Origin: Paenibacillus alginolyticus DSM 5050 = NBRC 15375
Lineage (GTDB): Bacteria > Bacillota > Bacilli > Paenibacillales > NBRC-103111
Direction of reading: 5' to 3'
Length of the DNA stretch: 64,000 nt
NCBI RefSeq assembly: GCF_000422905.1
Contig: NZ_AUGY01000004.1
Location: 124,001-188,000, forward strand
Part shown: piece by piece, positions 8,706-18,160 of the stretch
Layout of the letters: every line of letters starts with the position of its first letter
Position numbering within the stretch: the first letter of the stretch is position 1
Program-made: the position numbers and the translations under genes
The notes under the pieces: model-generated
Told to the model about the DNA's origin: nothing
The model's database searches: none
What the model saw: the letters and a program-made list of their open reading frames with translations, nothing else

Positions 8706-9500
8706 ATGACCAACATTTTCTATGTTGAGTATGATGCCGTGCACGCAAGCAATTTTGTGTTCGACATCCCTGAGGGCCATAACTGTTGGCTGCTCGTCGT
8801 GACCCATACACCTGCCCTGTTCTGGGTCAATGAAGAATTGAAGGAGTACCCAGCACACAGTGGAGTTTTATACCATCCCCATCAAAAAATTTATTACCGG
8901 GCCTGCGCGGAACAATATAAGAACGACTGGATTCGTTTCGAAACCAACGAATCGTACGTAACGGAAACCTCGCTTCCATTCGGAGTGCCATTTTCATTGA
9001 ATGACCCTGAATACTGCCACAAAATATTCCAACTCCTTGTCAGCGAACACTCTTTTCAAAAAGATTATAAAGAATCATCCATTGACTGCTTACTGAGAAC
9101 CCTGTTTAACAAGCTGCTGGAATCTTACTTTCAAGAAGTAATTACGCCCAAATACTACAACTTGTTATCGCTTCGGACCGCCATTTACAGTAATCCTAGC
9201 CAGGACTGGGCGGTTCCGAGAATGGCCGACTCTATCCGCATCAGTCCTGGGTATTTGCAGACAATTTACAAGAAGACTTTCGGGATTTCTTGTATGGATG
9301 ACGTGATTACAAGCCGCATCCGCCAAGCCAAGGAATATTTGTTGCACGGCTCTCTATCCATCGCGGAGGTTGCTTTACGCTGCGGGTATAACAACGTGGA
9401 GCACTTCTGCCGTCAATTCAAGAAGATTACGGGCTATACACCAGGAAAGTTTCACAAGCAGATGGAAGGCGCGTCTGTTGAGAGGGCCGCCAAATCGTAA
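8706..9500 (+). CDS. AraC family transcriptional regulator
   Basis: About 264 residues. The N-terminal about 150 form a cupin-like ligand-sensing domain (WLLVVTHTPALFWVNEELKEY region). The C-terminal about 100 carry two helix-turn-helix motifs (MADSIRISPGYLQTIYKK and IAEVALRCGYNNVEHFCRQF). GGAGG is only three bases from ATG 8703, so the second ATG at 8706 is the better start. It lies between a sugar transporter operon and a GH95 fucosidase and probably activates one or both in response to a sugar. Confidence 0.88.
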   Translation: MTNIFYVEYDAVHASNFVFDIPEGHNCWLLVVTHTPALFWVNEELKEYPAHSGVLYHPHQKIYYRACAEQYKNDWIRFETNESYVTETSLPFGVPFSLNDPEYCHKIFQLLVSEHSFQKDYKESSIDCLLRTLFNKLLESYFQEVITPKYYNLLSLRTAIYSNPSQDWAVPRMADSIRISPGYLQTIYKKTFGISCMDDVITSRIRQAKEYLLHGSLSIAEVALRCGYNNVEHFCRQFKKITGYTPGKFHKQMEGASVERAAKS

Positions 9501-9545
9501 CTTACACAACAAAACAGGAGACTCTTCGTCAAACGTCCTACGTGG

Positions 9546-9731
9546 TTGCATGAACCATTGAATCCCGAAACGGTGATCCCTGGACGAAGTCAGCATGGGG
9601 ATCCATCCATGATGAAACTTCCTCCATCGCTAGGACCTCTGCATGTGTGCGGCTTCGAATCGAAGTCTCCGCAACATATCGTACCTGCGGCATTTGATTG
9701 GTTCGAATACAAGCCTGCTGATTATAAATAG
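9546..9731 (+). other. Possible C-terminal remnant of a carbohydrate-active protein
   Basis: A short frame opening with TTG at 9546 reads about 61 residues, including LHVCGFESKSPQHIVPAAF and then DWFEYKPADYK before a stop. The pattern resembles the last strands of a concanavalin-like domain, such as those at the ends of some GH43 proteins. There is no convincing start or ribosome site, so it is more likely a remnant than a gene. Family assignment is weak. Confidence 0.2.
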
Positions 9732-9762
9732 AATACGATTGTAAAGTGAGGGAGCAATCATC

Positions 9763-12087
9763 ATGAGTGAAGCACGTTTAGAGTACAAAGAAAGACTATT
9801 TTTTCGCTCCCCAGCCAAGCATTGGGACGAAGCATTTCCGATTGGCAACGGACGGTTGGGAGCTATGATTTTCGGAGGGCCATGCTCCGAACGATTGCAG
9901 CTTAATGAAGATTCCTTATGGTATGGAGGGCCGAGGGATCGGCATAACCCGGATGCTTTGGTACATCTTCCGGAAATTCGCCGCCTCATTTTTGAAGGGA
10001 AGCTCAAAGAAGCCGAGTCCCTCGCTTCGCTTGCCTTAACTGCGATCCCTGAAACCCAGCGTCATTATGTGCCGCTCGGCGATCTGTTTCTTCATTTCCA
10101 AACATTAGACGATAACCAAGTCATCGATTATGAACGGGAGCTCGATTTATCAGAAGCAGTGGTCAGTATTTCCTTTAAGGCGGGTAAGGTTCATTATCGT
10201 CGCAAGATCTTTGCGAGCTATCCGGACGGCGCGATTGTGATTCGATTGACGGCTGATACGCCCGGCCAAATTTCCTTTACGGCAAGAATGGGAAGGGAAA
10301 GGTTCCGATACGTAGACCATATCCGCACAGAAGAAGGTAATTCGATCATGATGAGCGGCAATAGTGGCGGAGGTGTTAACTATTGCGGTGTGTTGATGTG
10401 CAAACCAGAGGGAGGCCAAATGCGTACGATTGGGGAGCACTTGGTCGTGACCAATGCCGATGCCGTCACATTGGTCATTTCCGCCGCCACGGATTTTCGA
10501 GAGTCCGATCCTGAATCCGCATCGTTTGCAAATGCCAAGCGTGCTGTTTCACGGACGTATATCGATTTATTAACAGCCCACATTGAAGATTATTGTAAAC
10601 TGTTTGAGCGGACGTCGTTAAGGCTTGATGCTGCATTCAAAGCTGTGGAACAAGACACCTCGAAACGATTGGAACGGATGAAAGCTGGAGCTGAAGACCC
10701 CGAACTTCTAGCTTTATATTTTCAGTATGGCCGTTATCTGCTTATTGCTTCAAGCAGACCAGGATCTTTACCTGCGAATTTGCAAGGGATTTGGAATAAG
10801 GATTTGTTGCCGGCCTGGGACAGCAAATTTACCATTAACATTAATGCGCAAATGAACTATTGGCCGGCTGAGATCTGCAATTTATCCGAATGCCATGAGC
10901 CTCTCTTTGAATTGATCGAACGGATGATTCCAAACGGTCGCCGAACCGCTCAAGTCATGTATGGGTGCGGTGGCAGTGCTGCCCATCATAATACTGATAT
11001 TTGGGCGGATACCGCACCGCAGGATCTTTATCTACCCTCGACATATTGGCCCCTTGGTCTTGCATGGTTATGTCTGCATCTTTGGGAACATTATCAATTC
11101 GAACGGAATGAGACATTTCTGAAACGTGCTTACCCGATGATGAAAGAAGCAGCTGCTTTTCTTGTTGATTATATGGTCGAACTTCCGAGTGGAGTGCTTG
11201 TCACTTGCCCCTCTGTCTCACCTGAAAACACATATAGATTGCCGAATGGGGAAACGGGCGTGCTTTGCTATGGGCCATCCATGGATAGCCAGATTGCTCG
11301 CGAATTGTTTCTCGCATGTCTAGCGGCAGGTGAACAGTTAGAGACGGATATGGACTTCTTGACAACGCTTAAACTTACATTGGATAAGCTGCCACAGCCC
11401 CAGATTGGGCGTCAGGGACAAATACAGGAGTGGATTGAAGATTATGAGGAAGTGGAGCCAGGACATCGTCATATCTCACACTTGTTCGCTTTGCACCCGG
11501 GAACACAGATCACTCCAGAGAAGACACCAAGTCTAAGTGCTGCTGCTCGCCGGACACTTGAGAGACGACTTGCAAACGGAGGCGGACATACAGGTTGGAG
11601 TCGCGCATGGATTGTGAATTTTTGGGCTCGGCTGGGAGATGCGGAAGAAGCATACGAAAATGTAACTGCCCTTTTGACGCACTCCACATTGCCCAACCTT
11701 CTTGATAACCATCCGCCGTTTCAGATAGACGGCAATTTTGGCGGGACTGCGGGTATCGCGGAAATGCTGCTGCAAAGCCATGCTGATGCCATTCATTTGT
11801 TACCAGCTCTCCCTAATGCATGGTCCAATGGTGAAGTAACGGGGCTTCGCGCACGCGGTGCGGTAACGGTAGATATAGCATGGAAGGACGGTCAATTACA
11901 GCATGCTGATCTGAAGCCAGATTATAAAGGGGTGTATCGTATTCGTTGCAATCTGCCCATCCAATTATGGATTGAAGGGGAGATTTATGAGTCAACGCAA
12001 CTCGACGCATCAACCTATTCGTTTGAGGCGGAGGCAGGGACTGCGGTTCATGTACTTGCTAAGGCCGAATCCAAGCCCGCGAATTGA
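9763..12087 (+). CDS. GH95 family alpha-L-fucosidase (or alpha-L-galactosidase)
   Basis: A 774-residue enzyme of normal GH95 length: N-terminal beta-sandwich (residues about 10-260), alpha/alpha toroid catalytic domain (about 290-690) and C-terminal sheet. Family landmarks include [33 protein letters not shown] with Asn361, the SPEN segment with general acid Glu488, and [12 protein letters not shown] with Asp656, corresponding to the Asn/Glu/Asp set of bifidobacterial 1,2-alpha-fucosidase. There is no signal peptide, so it probably works in the cytoplasm. Start ATG follows GAGGGAGC. It lies after the AraC gene; some family members cleave alpha-L-galactose in xyloglucan or pectin, so the substrate is open. 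Confidence 0.9.
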   Translation: MSEARLEYKERLFFRSPAKHWDEAFPIGNGRLGAMIFGGPCSERLQLNEDSLWYGGPRDRHNPDALVHLPEIRRLIFEGKLKEAESLASLALTAIPETQRHYVPLGDLFLHFQTLDDNQVIDYERELDLSEAVVSISFKAGKVHYRRKIFASYPDGAIVIRLTADTPGQISFTARMGRERFRYVDHIRTEEGNSIMMSGNSGGGVNYCGVLMCKPEGGQMRTIGEHLVVTNADAVTLVISAATDFRESDPESASFANAKRAVSRTYIDLLTAHIEDYCKLFERTSLRLDAAFKAVEQDTSKRLERMKAGAEDPELLALYFQYGRYLLIASSRPGSLPANLQGIWNKDLLPAWDSKFTININAQMNYWPAEICNLSECHEPLFELIERMIPNGRRTAQVMYGCGGSAAHHNTDIWADTAPQDLYLPSTYWPLGLAWLCLHLWEHYQFERNETFLKRAYPMMKEAAAFLVDYMVELPSGVLVTCPSVSPENTYRLPNGETGVLCYGPSMDSQIARELFLACLAAGEQLETDMDFLTTLKLTLDKLPQPQIGRQGQIQEWIEDYEEVEPGHRHISHLFALHPGTQITPEKTPSLSAAARRTLERRLANGGGHTGWSRAWIVNFWARLGDAEEAYENVTALLTHSTLPNLLDNHPPFQIDGNFGGTAGIAEMLLQSHADAIHLLPALPNAWSNGEVTGLRARGAVTVDIAWKDGQLQHADLKPDYKGVYRIRCNLPIQLWIEGEIYESTQLDASTYSFEAEAGTAVHVLAKAESKPAN

Positions 12088-12234
12088 GATTTATGAATGA
12101 AGTAAGGTTGACCGACAAATACTTTGCTTTCCGCAGAGAACTACCTGTGAAGAAACATATAAGATAGCAGCCGAAAATTTCTACCATTCTTACTGGGTTG
12201 GGGTAGCTATATTGCACAAGGAGAAGAACATCAG

Positions 12235-12306
12235 AAAGCCGTATGCGGGAAAACCGCTCGTGCGGTTTGATGAGGGGGGACAGGGGGACCTGCCCTCCAC
12301 TCTTCA
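12235..12306 (+). mobile_element. Group II intron 3' end (domains V and VI), remnant
   Basis: Bases 12235-12268 form a 34-nt domain V hairpin: AAAGCCGTATGCGG, a GAAA tetraloop and the returning arm CGCTCGTGCGGTTT. It contains the AGC catalytic triad and the bulge of bacterial introns. Bases 12269-12306 form a G-rich/C-rich domain VI stem with an unpaired A near its 3' side, the expected branch point; the 3' splice site would be near 12306. No reverse-transcriptase ORF is found upstream, where GH95 ends at 12087, so only the 3' end survives. Confidence 0.75.
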
Positions 12307-12417
12307 AACAGCGATAGTCTAGGACTTTATTTTCTCGTCCATGGCTGTCGCTGTTTCTTTTATTGGAGTCAGTCTAAATCTTATTTTATTGAAGGTTACC
12401 GATTTTGTAATTCTAAT

Positions 12418-12576
12418 GTGTGTCTAGAATGTGGGTGCATAGACCAGGTTCCTGATTTCATTGTGTATGAATGTACATGGGGAGATGAGGACGGCGAGGA
12501 ACCGAAGTTCTTTTGCCCAGAATGTAATGGAACGGTTGTAGGGAAATGCTCAATCATTGTCTTTCTTGACGAATGA
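12418..12576 (+). CDS. Small Cys-rich (zinc-ribbon-like) protein or remnant
   Basis: From GTG 12418 the frame encodes 52 residues with two knuckles: CLECGC near the start and FFCPECNG near residue 33, plus a further Cys. The spacing suggests a zinc ribbon. The same frame stays open upstream to the intron 3' end without an ATG, and no good ribosome site precedes the GTG. It could therefore be the downstream exon part of a gene split by the group II intron. Function unknown. Confidence 0.35.
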   Translation: MCLECGCIDQVPDFIVYECTWGDEDGEEPKFFCPECNGTVVGKCSIIVFLDE

Positions 12577-12715
12577 TTTAAATAGGCTCAAAATGTGTGG
12601 AGGCGGATCCTTGTTTAGGTGCAGAAGGACAACCTTGCTTGAAGTAAACAGCCAGTAGATGGGTTGACTTATTTAGTCGAACATTAGATTTACATGACTG
12701 TAATTCGTAGGGGTA

Positions 12716-12761
12716 AGACCTATATTCTGTGAATTGTAAGCGTATTCTTGAGAGGTATAAT
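12716..12761 (+). promoter_or_regulatory. Promoter with regulator box and cre-like site, upstream of the xylan transporter
   Basis: TTGTAA (12734-12739) and TATAAT (12756-12761) are 16 bases apart. A 32-nt block at 12716-12747 matches a block before the cytoplasmic GH10 xylanase gene (22279-22310) at 28 of 32 positions. Inside it, TTGTAAGCGTATTCT is one base from the cre consensus and overlaps the -35. The upstream half (AGACCT then TCTGTGAAT) may be the site for a YesN-type regulator encoded in this locus. Confidence 0.55.
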
Positions 12762-12836
12762 AAATAGTGTAAGTAAATAAGGGTTTGGCCTATAGGATCA
12801 TGAATCTTCATGGAGACAATAAGGGAGGACTAGAAA

Positions 12837-14519
12837 ATGGTTAAACAAGTAAAACGGCACACTTTAGCAGCATTGGTACCCGTTCTGGCACTAGGACTGA
12901 CACTATCAGCCTGCAGCAACTCGAAGGATGATGATGCTGCGAATAGCACCGCATCACCTAGCGGTAGTCAGACAAGTCCGGCAGCAACGAAAAACGACAC
13001 GATCAAGCCAGTTACATTATCTGTGTTCATTGGTGGCCCTGGTCAACAGCCGACTCCTGACAACAAGATCTACAAGATGATTAAAGATAAAACTGGCGTT
13101 AGCCTAAAAATGGAGTTTCTTGTCGGTGACCTGCAGCAGAAGATGGGCGTTATGATTGCCGGCGGTGATTATGCGGATATTATGTCCGGGGATGATAAAC
13201 TAATTGCGGCCGGTGCTTTTATTCCCCTCGAGGACCTGATTGACAAGTACGCACCGAATTTGAAGAAGCACTATGCCTCCGTGTTGAATCAGGCCAAGGA
13301 TCCTGCAAGCGGTCACCTTTATGCTCTGCCAGCTTACGGCGTGTTCAGTGGTCAAGTTAACGATACTGCGTATGGAGGACCAGGCTTTTACCTGCAAAAG
13401 GATGTCCTGAAGGAAATGGGTTATCCAACTCCTAAAACGTTGGACGATTATTTCGATATCATTGCAAAATACAAAGCGAAACATCCAGATATGATCGGAT
13501 TCGAGACGTTGAGCTTCGACTGGAGAAACTTCCCGCTGCTTAATCCGCCAGAGCATTTAGCTGGTTACCCAAATGACGGTGGTGTTATCGTCGATAACGG
13601 GAAAGCGCAAATTTTTGCGGACAAGGATATTGCCAAGACCTATTACAAGAAGCTGAATGAGATCAATGCGCAAGGCTTGATGGATAGGGAAGCACTGGTA
13701 CAGAACTACGATCAGTACTTAGCTAAAATTGCCAGTGGCCGCGTCATTGGGATGTTCGACCAGCAATGGAACTTTAACGATGGAGAAAATTCTTTGAGAT
13801 CACAAGGTAAATTCGGCAGCACATACGTAGGGTTCCCGCTCTTATATCCAGGCGCCACAGAGCACTACCGTGACCGTCCAGTTTTGAACATCAACCGCGG
13901 ATTCGGGATTTCGACGAAAGCCAAGGATCCGGTTCAAATCATCAAATTCCTTGACACACTAATGACCGAAGATTGGCAGAAGACACTCCAATGGGGTATT
14001 CAAGGCGAGGATTATGAGGTGAAGGATGGCAAGTTCTACCGTACGCCTGAACAGCGTGCGAAAGCAGACGATAATACATGGAAGCTAGCGAATAAAGCGG
14101 AAGCGTTCTTGGGTGGCCTGCCTAAGATGCAAGGGTCGTATAGTGACGGAAATGCAACAGATCCGGGATCACAGCCACAGGAATTCTTCGACAGCTTGAA
14201 GCCGCAGGATCAGGAAGTGCTGAAGGCATACAACCATAAGACATGGGCAGAGTTCTTCAAATCACCTGTGGAAAATTTCATATACTACCCAGCATGGAGC
14301 ATTGATCTGGTGGATGGTTCACCAGCCAAAGTGGCCAATACGAAGCTGAACGACCTTGCCATAAAATATTTGCCGAAAGCTATTATGGCCAAACCGGATG
14401 ACTTTGAAGGTGTATGGAAGGAATATGTGGATCAGATTTCCAAAAGCAATTTCAAAGCCTACGAAGATCGTATCAATGAACAAATTAACTGGCGTATTCA
14501 GAATTGGAGCAGCAAATAA
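12837..14519 (+). CDS. Solute-binding lipoprotein of the xylo-oligosaccharide/aldouronate-type transporter
   Basis: A 560-residue lipoprotein with lipobox LSAC (Cys26), a low-complexity Ser/Thr/Ala linker, and a bilobed family 1 binding fold (VTLSVFIGGPGQQPTPDNKI early, PVQIIKFLDTLMTEDWQK late). Start ATG follows GGGAGGAC. It is first in an operon with two permeases and is followed by a response regulator, kinase, second regulator and GH10 xylanase, the arrangement of Paenibacillus aldouronate-utilisation loci. Ligand identity (xylo-oligosaccharide or methylglucuronoxylose) is inferred from context. Confidence 0.88.
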   Translation: MVKQVKRHTLAALVPVLALGLTLSACSNSKDDDAANSTASPSGSQTSPAATKNDTIKPVTLSVFIGGPGQQPTPDNKIYKMIKDKTGVSLKMEFLVGDLQQKMGVMIAGGDYADIMSGDDKLIAAGAFIPLEDLIDKYAPNLKKHYASVLNQAKDPASGHLYALPAYGVFSGQVNDTAYGGPGFYLQKDVLKEMGYPTPKTLDDYFDIIAKYKAKHPDMIGFETLSFDWRNFPLLNPPEHLAGYPNDGGVIVDNGKAQIFADKDIAKTYYKKLNEINAQGLMDREALVQNYDQYLAKIASGRVIGMFDQQWNFNDGENSLRSQGKFGSTYVGFPLLYPGATEHYRDRPVLNINRGFGISTKAKDPVQIIKFLDTLMTEDWQKTLQWGIQGEDYEVKDGKFYRTPEQRAKADDNTWKLANKAEAFLGGLPKMQGSYSDGNATDPGSQPQEFFDSLKPQDQEVLKAYNHKTWAEFFKSPVENFIYYPAWSIDLVDGSPAKVANTKLNDLAIKYLPKAIMAKPDDFEGVWKEYVDQISKSNFKAYEDRINEQINWRIQNWSSK

Positions 14520-14591
14520 GAAAATAGAACATGTAGTAGAGTGGGGGAGACTCAGGGTCTTCTCCGCTTTACTTCCTAGGAGGGAATGTCG

Positions 14592-15566
14592 ATGGCCGAG
14601 ACCATACTGTCCAAAAGACCAACGAAAAAGCAAAAAATTGATCCGGAAATCGGCGTCGGTTTAAGTTGGAAGACGCTCAAAAATCAGAAGCAGTTAATGC
14701 TGATGTCGTTTCCCATCGTGATTTATATTCTGATTTTCAATTATGTACCGATTTGGGGCTGGTTGATGGCGTTCCAGAATTATCGTCCGGCTTTGAAATT
14801 TTCCAAACAGCAGTGGGTGGGGTTGAAGCAGTTTAAATTTCTCTTTCAAGATGATACGTTCTTGACCGTGCTTCGCAACACGCTTGCTATGAGTATGATC
14901 AATTTGGTTCTTAGCTTTGCAACAGCCATTATTTTAGCTCTATTACTGAATGAAATTAAAGTTCGTTTCTGGAAACGGTCCATCCAAACGATTTCTTATC
15001 TGCCTCATTTTCTGTCATGGATCATTGCTGCGGGTATTGTATCGACTTCGCTATCCGTCGACGATGGTATCATTAATCAGTTGTTGATGAAGCTGCACCT
15101 CATTAATGAACCTGTGATGTGGCTTAGTCAGGGTAAATATTTTTGGGGGATTGTGGGCTTGTCTAATGTGTGGAAAGAGGTGGGATGGAATACCATCATT
15201 TACCTTGCAGCTATCACCTCGATTGATCCGTCGCTGTATGAGTCCGCTGGGATCGACGGTGCAAACCGTTACCAGAAGATCCTTTACGTCACACTGCCTG
15301 GGATCAAGTCGACATTTATCATTCTATTAATCATGAACATCGGACATATTCTGGATGCAGGCTTTGAAATTCAGTACCTGCTCGGCAATGGATTGGTCGT
15401 CGACTGGTCGCAAACGATTGATATTTTCGTTCTAAAGTACGGGATTGCTCAAGGCAACTATTCGCTGGCCACTGCGGCAGGTATTTTCAAAACAGTTGTA
15501 AGCATAATCCTTATTCTAATTGCAAATTCTACCGCCAAGCGCCTTGGTGAAGAGCGGTTGATATAA
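14592..15566 (+). CDS. lplB: Sugar ABC transporter permease, LplB family
   Basis: About 324 residues with a cytoplasmic N-terminus, six membrane segments and the EAA loop (YESAGIDGANRYQKILYVTL). LMSFPIVIYILIFNYVPIWG is the conserved first segment. AGGAGG is too close to ATG 14586, so ATG 14592, spaced about 8 bases, is preferred. The 66-base gap after the binding-protein gene contains GGGGGAGACTCAGG and a possible weak hairpin that could lower expression of the permeases relative to the receptor. Confidence 0.9.
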   Translation: MAETILSKRPTKKQKIDPEIGVGLSWKTLKNQKQLMLMSFPIVIYILIFNYVPIWGWLMAFQNYRPALKFSKQQWVGLKQFKFLFQDDTFLTVLRNTLAMSMINLVLSFATAIILALLLNEIKVRFWKRSIQTISYLPHFLSWIIAAGIVSTSLSVDDGIINQLLMKLHLINEPVMWLSQGKYFWGIVGLSNVWKEVGWNTIIYLAAITSIDPSLYESAGIDGANRYQKILYVTLPGIKSTFIILLIMNIGHILDAGFEIQYLLGNGLVVDWSQTIDIFVLKYGIAQGNYSLATAAGIFKTVVSIILILIANSTAKRLGEERLI

Positions 15567-15579
15567 AGGAGAGATGACG

Positions 15580-16491
15580 ATGGGAACAACGACTGCGCGC
15601 AGAATTCGGATGGAGCCGATTCTGTTCCATACGATTAACGGCATCTTCATGCTCGTTCTTGCTATAGTAACATTATATCCGTTCCTTCATACACTAACGA
15701 TTTCATTCAATGAGGGCAATGATGCGCTTCGGGGAGGCATCTATATATGGCCTCGTTCATGGTCATTGCAAAATTATAAGGCGATTTTCCTTTCCGGTAC
15801 GATTTACCATGCAGCGTGGATTTCAGTCGCTCGTACGATTACAATGACGGTGATAGGTGTATTCCTTACCACCATGTTAGCGTATACACTAGCACAGCCC
15901 CACTATATTTTTCGTAAAATCATCGGTTTAATTTTTGTGTTGACGATGTATTTTAATGCAGGACTTATTCCTAACTACTTTCTGATCAAAAGCCTGGGGC
16001 TTCTGAATAACTTCTGGGTGTATGTGCTCCCAGGAATGGTGAATGCTTTTAATCTCATTGTCATTCGGACGTATATTCGAACGCTTCCATCAGGCTTGGT
16101 TGAGTCTGCGAAAATGGACGGAGCCGGTGATTTCACCATATTTATACGCATCATATTCCCGCTGTGTACGCCTGTACTAGCGACCATCGCCTTGTTTATT
16201 GCAGTTGGCTCTTGGAATTCCTGGTTCGATACGTTCCTGTATGCTTCGTCTGATTTGAAGCTGAGTACACTTCAGTACGAAATGATGAAGCTGCTTGGAT
16301 CAACGATGAGCAGCAACAACGATCCCGGTCTGATGGCAGGGGCAAACACAAATCAAACGAAGGCCATGGTTACGCCTTCTTCCATACGTTCGGCGATCAC
16401 GATTGTGGCGGCGGTTCCGATTCTATTCGTGTATCCTTTCCTGCAAAAGTATTTTATCGTCGGCATGAACCTTGGAAGCGTCAAAGAGTAA
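15580..16491 (+). CDS. ytcP: Sugar ABC transporter permease, YtcP/LplC (CUT1) family
   Basis: About 303 residues, six membrane segments, EAA loop (LVESAKMDGAGDFTIFIRII) and the terminal family signature FLQKYFIVGMNLGSVKE. AAGGAG lies just upstream; ATG 15574 is only four bases from it, so ATG 15580 is the better start. It is the partner of the preceding permease and ends this operon; a terminator follows. Confidence 0.9.
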   Translation: MGTTTARRIRMEPILFHTINGIFMLVLAIVTLYPFLHTLTISFNEGNDALRGGIYIWPRSWSLQNYKAIFLSGTIYHAAWISVARTITMTVIGVFLTTMLAYTLAQPHYIFRKIIGLIFVLTMYFNAGLIPNYFLIKSLGLLNNFWVYVLPGMVNAFNLIVIRTYIRTLPSGLVESAKMDGAGDFTIFIRIIFPLCTPVLATIALFIAVGSWNSWFDTFLYASSDLKLSTLQYEMMKLLGSTMSSNNDPGLMAGANTNQTKAMVTPSSIRSAITIVAAVPILFVYPFLQKYFIVGMNLGSVKE

Positions 16492-16521
16492 GAAGTAATA
16501 AACCATGATGATAATCATTTC

Positions 16522-16553
16522 CCGTTTCAGCTCGGAGCTGGGACGGTTTTTGC
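16522..16553 (+). terminator. Rho-independent terminator of the xylan transporter operon
   Basis: CCGTTTCAGCTC faces GAGCTGGGACGG with G-T wobbles around a GGA-type loop, followed by TTTTTGC. Confidence 0.8.
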
Positions 16554-16617
16554 TTTATTTAGGTCGAACCTTTCCTTTATAATAGACATATCTATTCCCT
16601 GAAATGAGGTGTTTCCC

Positions 16618-18135
16618 ATGTTAAGGGTCATGTTTGCTGATGACGAGCCCTACATGCTAGAGGGATTGCGGTCAATGATGGATTGGAATAGGCTAGGCTT
16701 TGAAATATGCGGGGAAGCGTCGGATGGCGAAGACGCATTAGCCATGATGGCATCGACCCTGCCTCATTTGGTGCTGACGGATGTTCGAATGCCTGTCATA
16801 GATGGTTTGGAATTGATTGAACAAGCTTCCTGCCTATATCCTGAAATGAAATTTATTATTTTGAGCGGATACGCGGATTTCGAATATGCCAAAAGAGCTA
16901 TGCGACATGGTGTGGCCAATTATTTGATGAAGCCTTTAATTGAAGCAGAGCTTATAGCTGCGGTTGAAGCGGTCGCGAATACGATCCAGGAGCGTGAAGC
17001 TCACAGCCAGTACGAAAGCGCTGCCTTGGGTTGCTTACGTTTGGAAACGATTTCAAGGTTATTGCAGGGAGAAATCAGGCAGAAATGGATTGAGCAAGCG
17101 AATGCCTTGTTAGATCTTCATGAATGTTCAAGCTTCCGCTGCATCTTACTTGAACCTGACGTTCAGGCTCATGTCCAATCGGACCTGATACAGGTTATTG
17201 TGGATAGGATCAAGCTTCCTCAAGCGACTTTACTTCCATTTGGGGTAGGCAAAGAACGACATGGATTCTTGTTGGTCTCGGGGCCAGGGGAGCGCGATCT
17301 TTCTTCCGAAATGATTACAGAGCTAATTGCCAGTGTACGAAATAACTGGGGCAGAGCGCTCTCGTTTTCGGTAAGCGGCGAACACAAGGGACTGCATGCG
17401 TTAAAAGAAGCATTCCGTGAGGGACTTTTGGCCGAAATGTGCAAGTTCCCTTCTGGAACTGAAGGGGTTTACATCTATCAAGGAGAGTGGTCAGCGGAGA
17501 CGCTGCCTGCCTTTGTTGGAATGACGGAATCCATCCTAGCTGCCGTCGGGAGTGGGTGTCCAGAAACGGTGCGAGCCCACGTGAACTACTTATTCATCGC
17601 TCTTTCGAGGCAGTCCGTCTCCGGATCTTGGCTGAGCGCTTATTTAGGCAACATTAAGCTCGAAATTCTTAAGGTTGTTACCCAATCCGGAGGTGAGCAT
17701 GTGTGGGCCCCGGATTGGTTCACTTCATACGTGCCAACGGATCTTGGCCTCTTGGAACGCAAGGTCATGCGGGAATTCCTGCAAGCTGCAGAGTGGATTG
17801 GCCAGAAGAAAGGCATAGGGCAAGATGCGGTCATATCCGCAGCGGAAGACTACGTCAAATCGCATTTCAGCGAAAAGCTGCAACTCCAGCATGTCGCAGA
17901 GCATTTTCGGCTGAATCCGGCCTACTTTGGCCAAAGGTTCAAGAAACAAGTTGGCCTCACCTTCAATGAATATTTACATGTCGTACGAATTGACGAGGCC
18001 AAAAAATTACTTCGTCGTGAAGAACTGAAAATATCCGATGTCGCTAATCGTGTCGGCTACTCAGATTCTGAACAGTTCGTAACCAAGTTCAAGGCACTTA
18101 CCGGCCTGTTACCCTCTGCCTACAAAAAGAGATGA
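16618..18135 (+). CDS. YesN-type response regulator (REC + AraC DNA-binding domain)
   Basis: 505 residues. An N-terminal receiver (VMFADDEPYM; phospho-acceptor Asp55 in VLTDVRMPVIDGLELI) is followed by about 270 residues of central linker and a C-terminal AraC domain with two helix-turn-helix motifs (LQHVAEHFRLNPAYFGQRFK and ISDVANRVGYSDSEQFVTKF). ATG 16618, six bases after GAGGTG, is preferred over GTG 16609. A TATAAT at 16578-16583 may be its -10. It stands 25 bases before the histidine kinase and is one of two such regulators around that kinase. Confidence 0.92.
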   Translation: MLRVMFADDEPYMLEGLRSMMDWNRLGFEICGEASDGEDALAMMASTLPHLVLTDVRMPVIDGLELIEQASCLYPEMKFIILSGYADFEYAKRAMRHGVANYLMKPLIEAELIAAVEAVANTIQEREAHSQYESAALGCLRLETISRLLQGEIRQKWIEQANALLDLHECSSFRCILLEPDVQAHVQSDLIQVIVDRIKLPQATLLPFGVGKERHGFLLVSGPGERDLSSEMITELIASVRNNWGRALSFSVSGEHKGLHALKEAFREGLLAEMCKFPSGTEGVYIYQGEWSAETLPAFVGMTESILAAVGSGCPETVRAHVNYLFIALSRQSVSGSWLSAYLGNIKLEILKVVTQSGGEHVWAPDWFTSYVPTDLGLLERKVMREFLQAAEWIGQKKGIGQDAVISAAEDYVKSHFSEKLQLQHVAEHFRLNPAYFGQRFKKQVGLTFNEYLHVVRIDEAKKLLRREELKISDVANRVGYSDSEQFVTKFKALTGLLPSAYKKR

Positions 18136-18160
18136 CCTACAACTGACAAGGAGATCGCAT

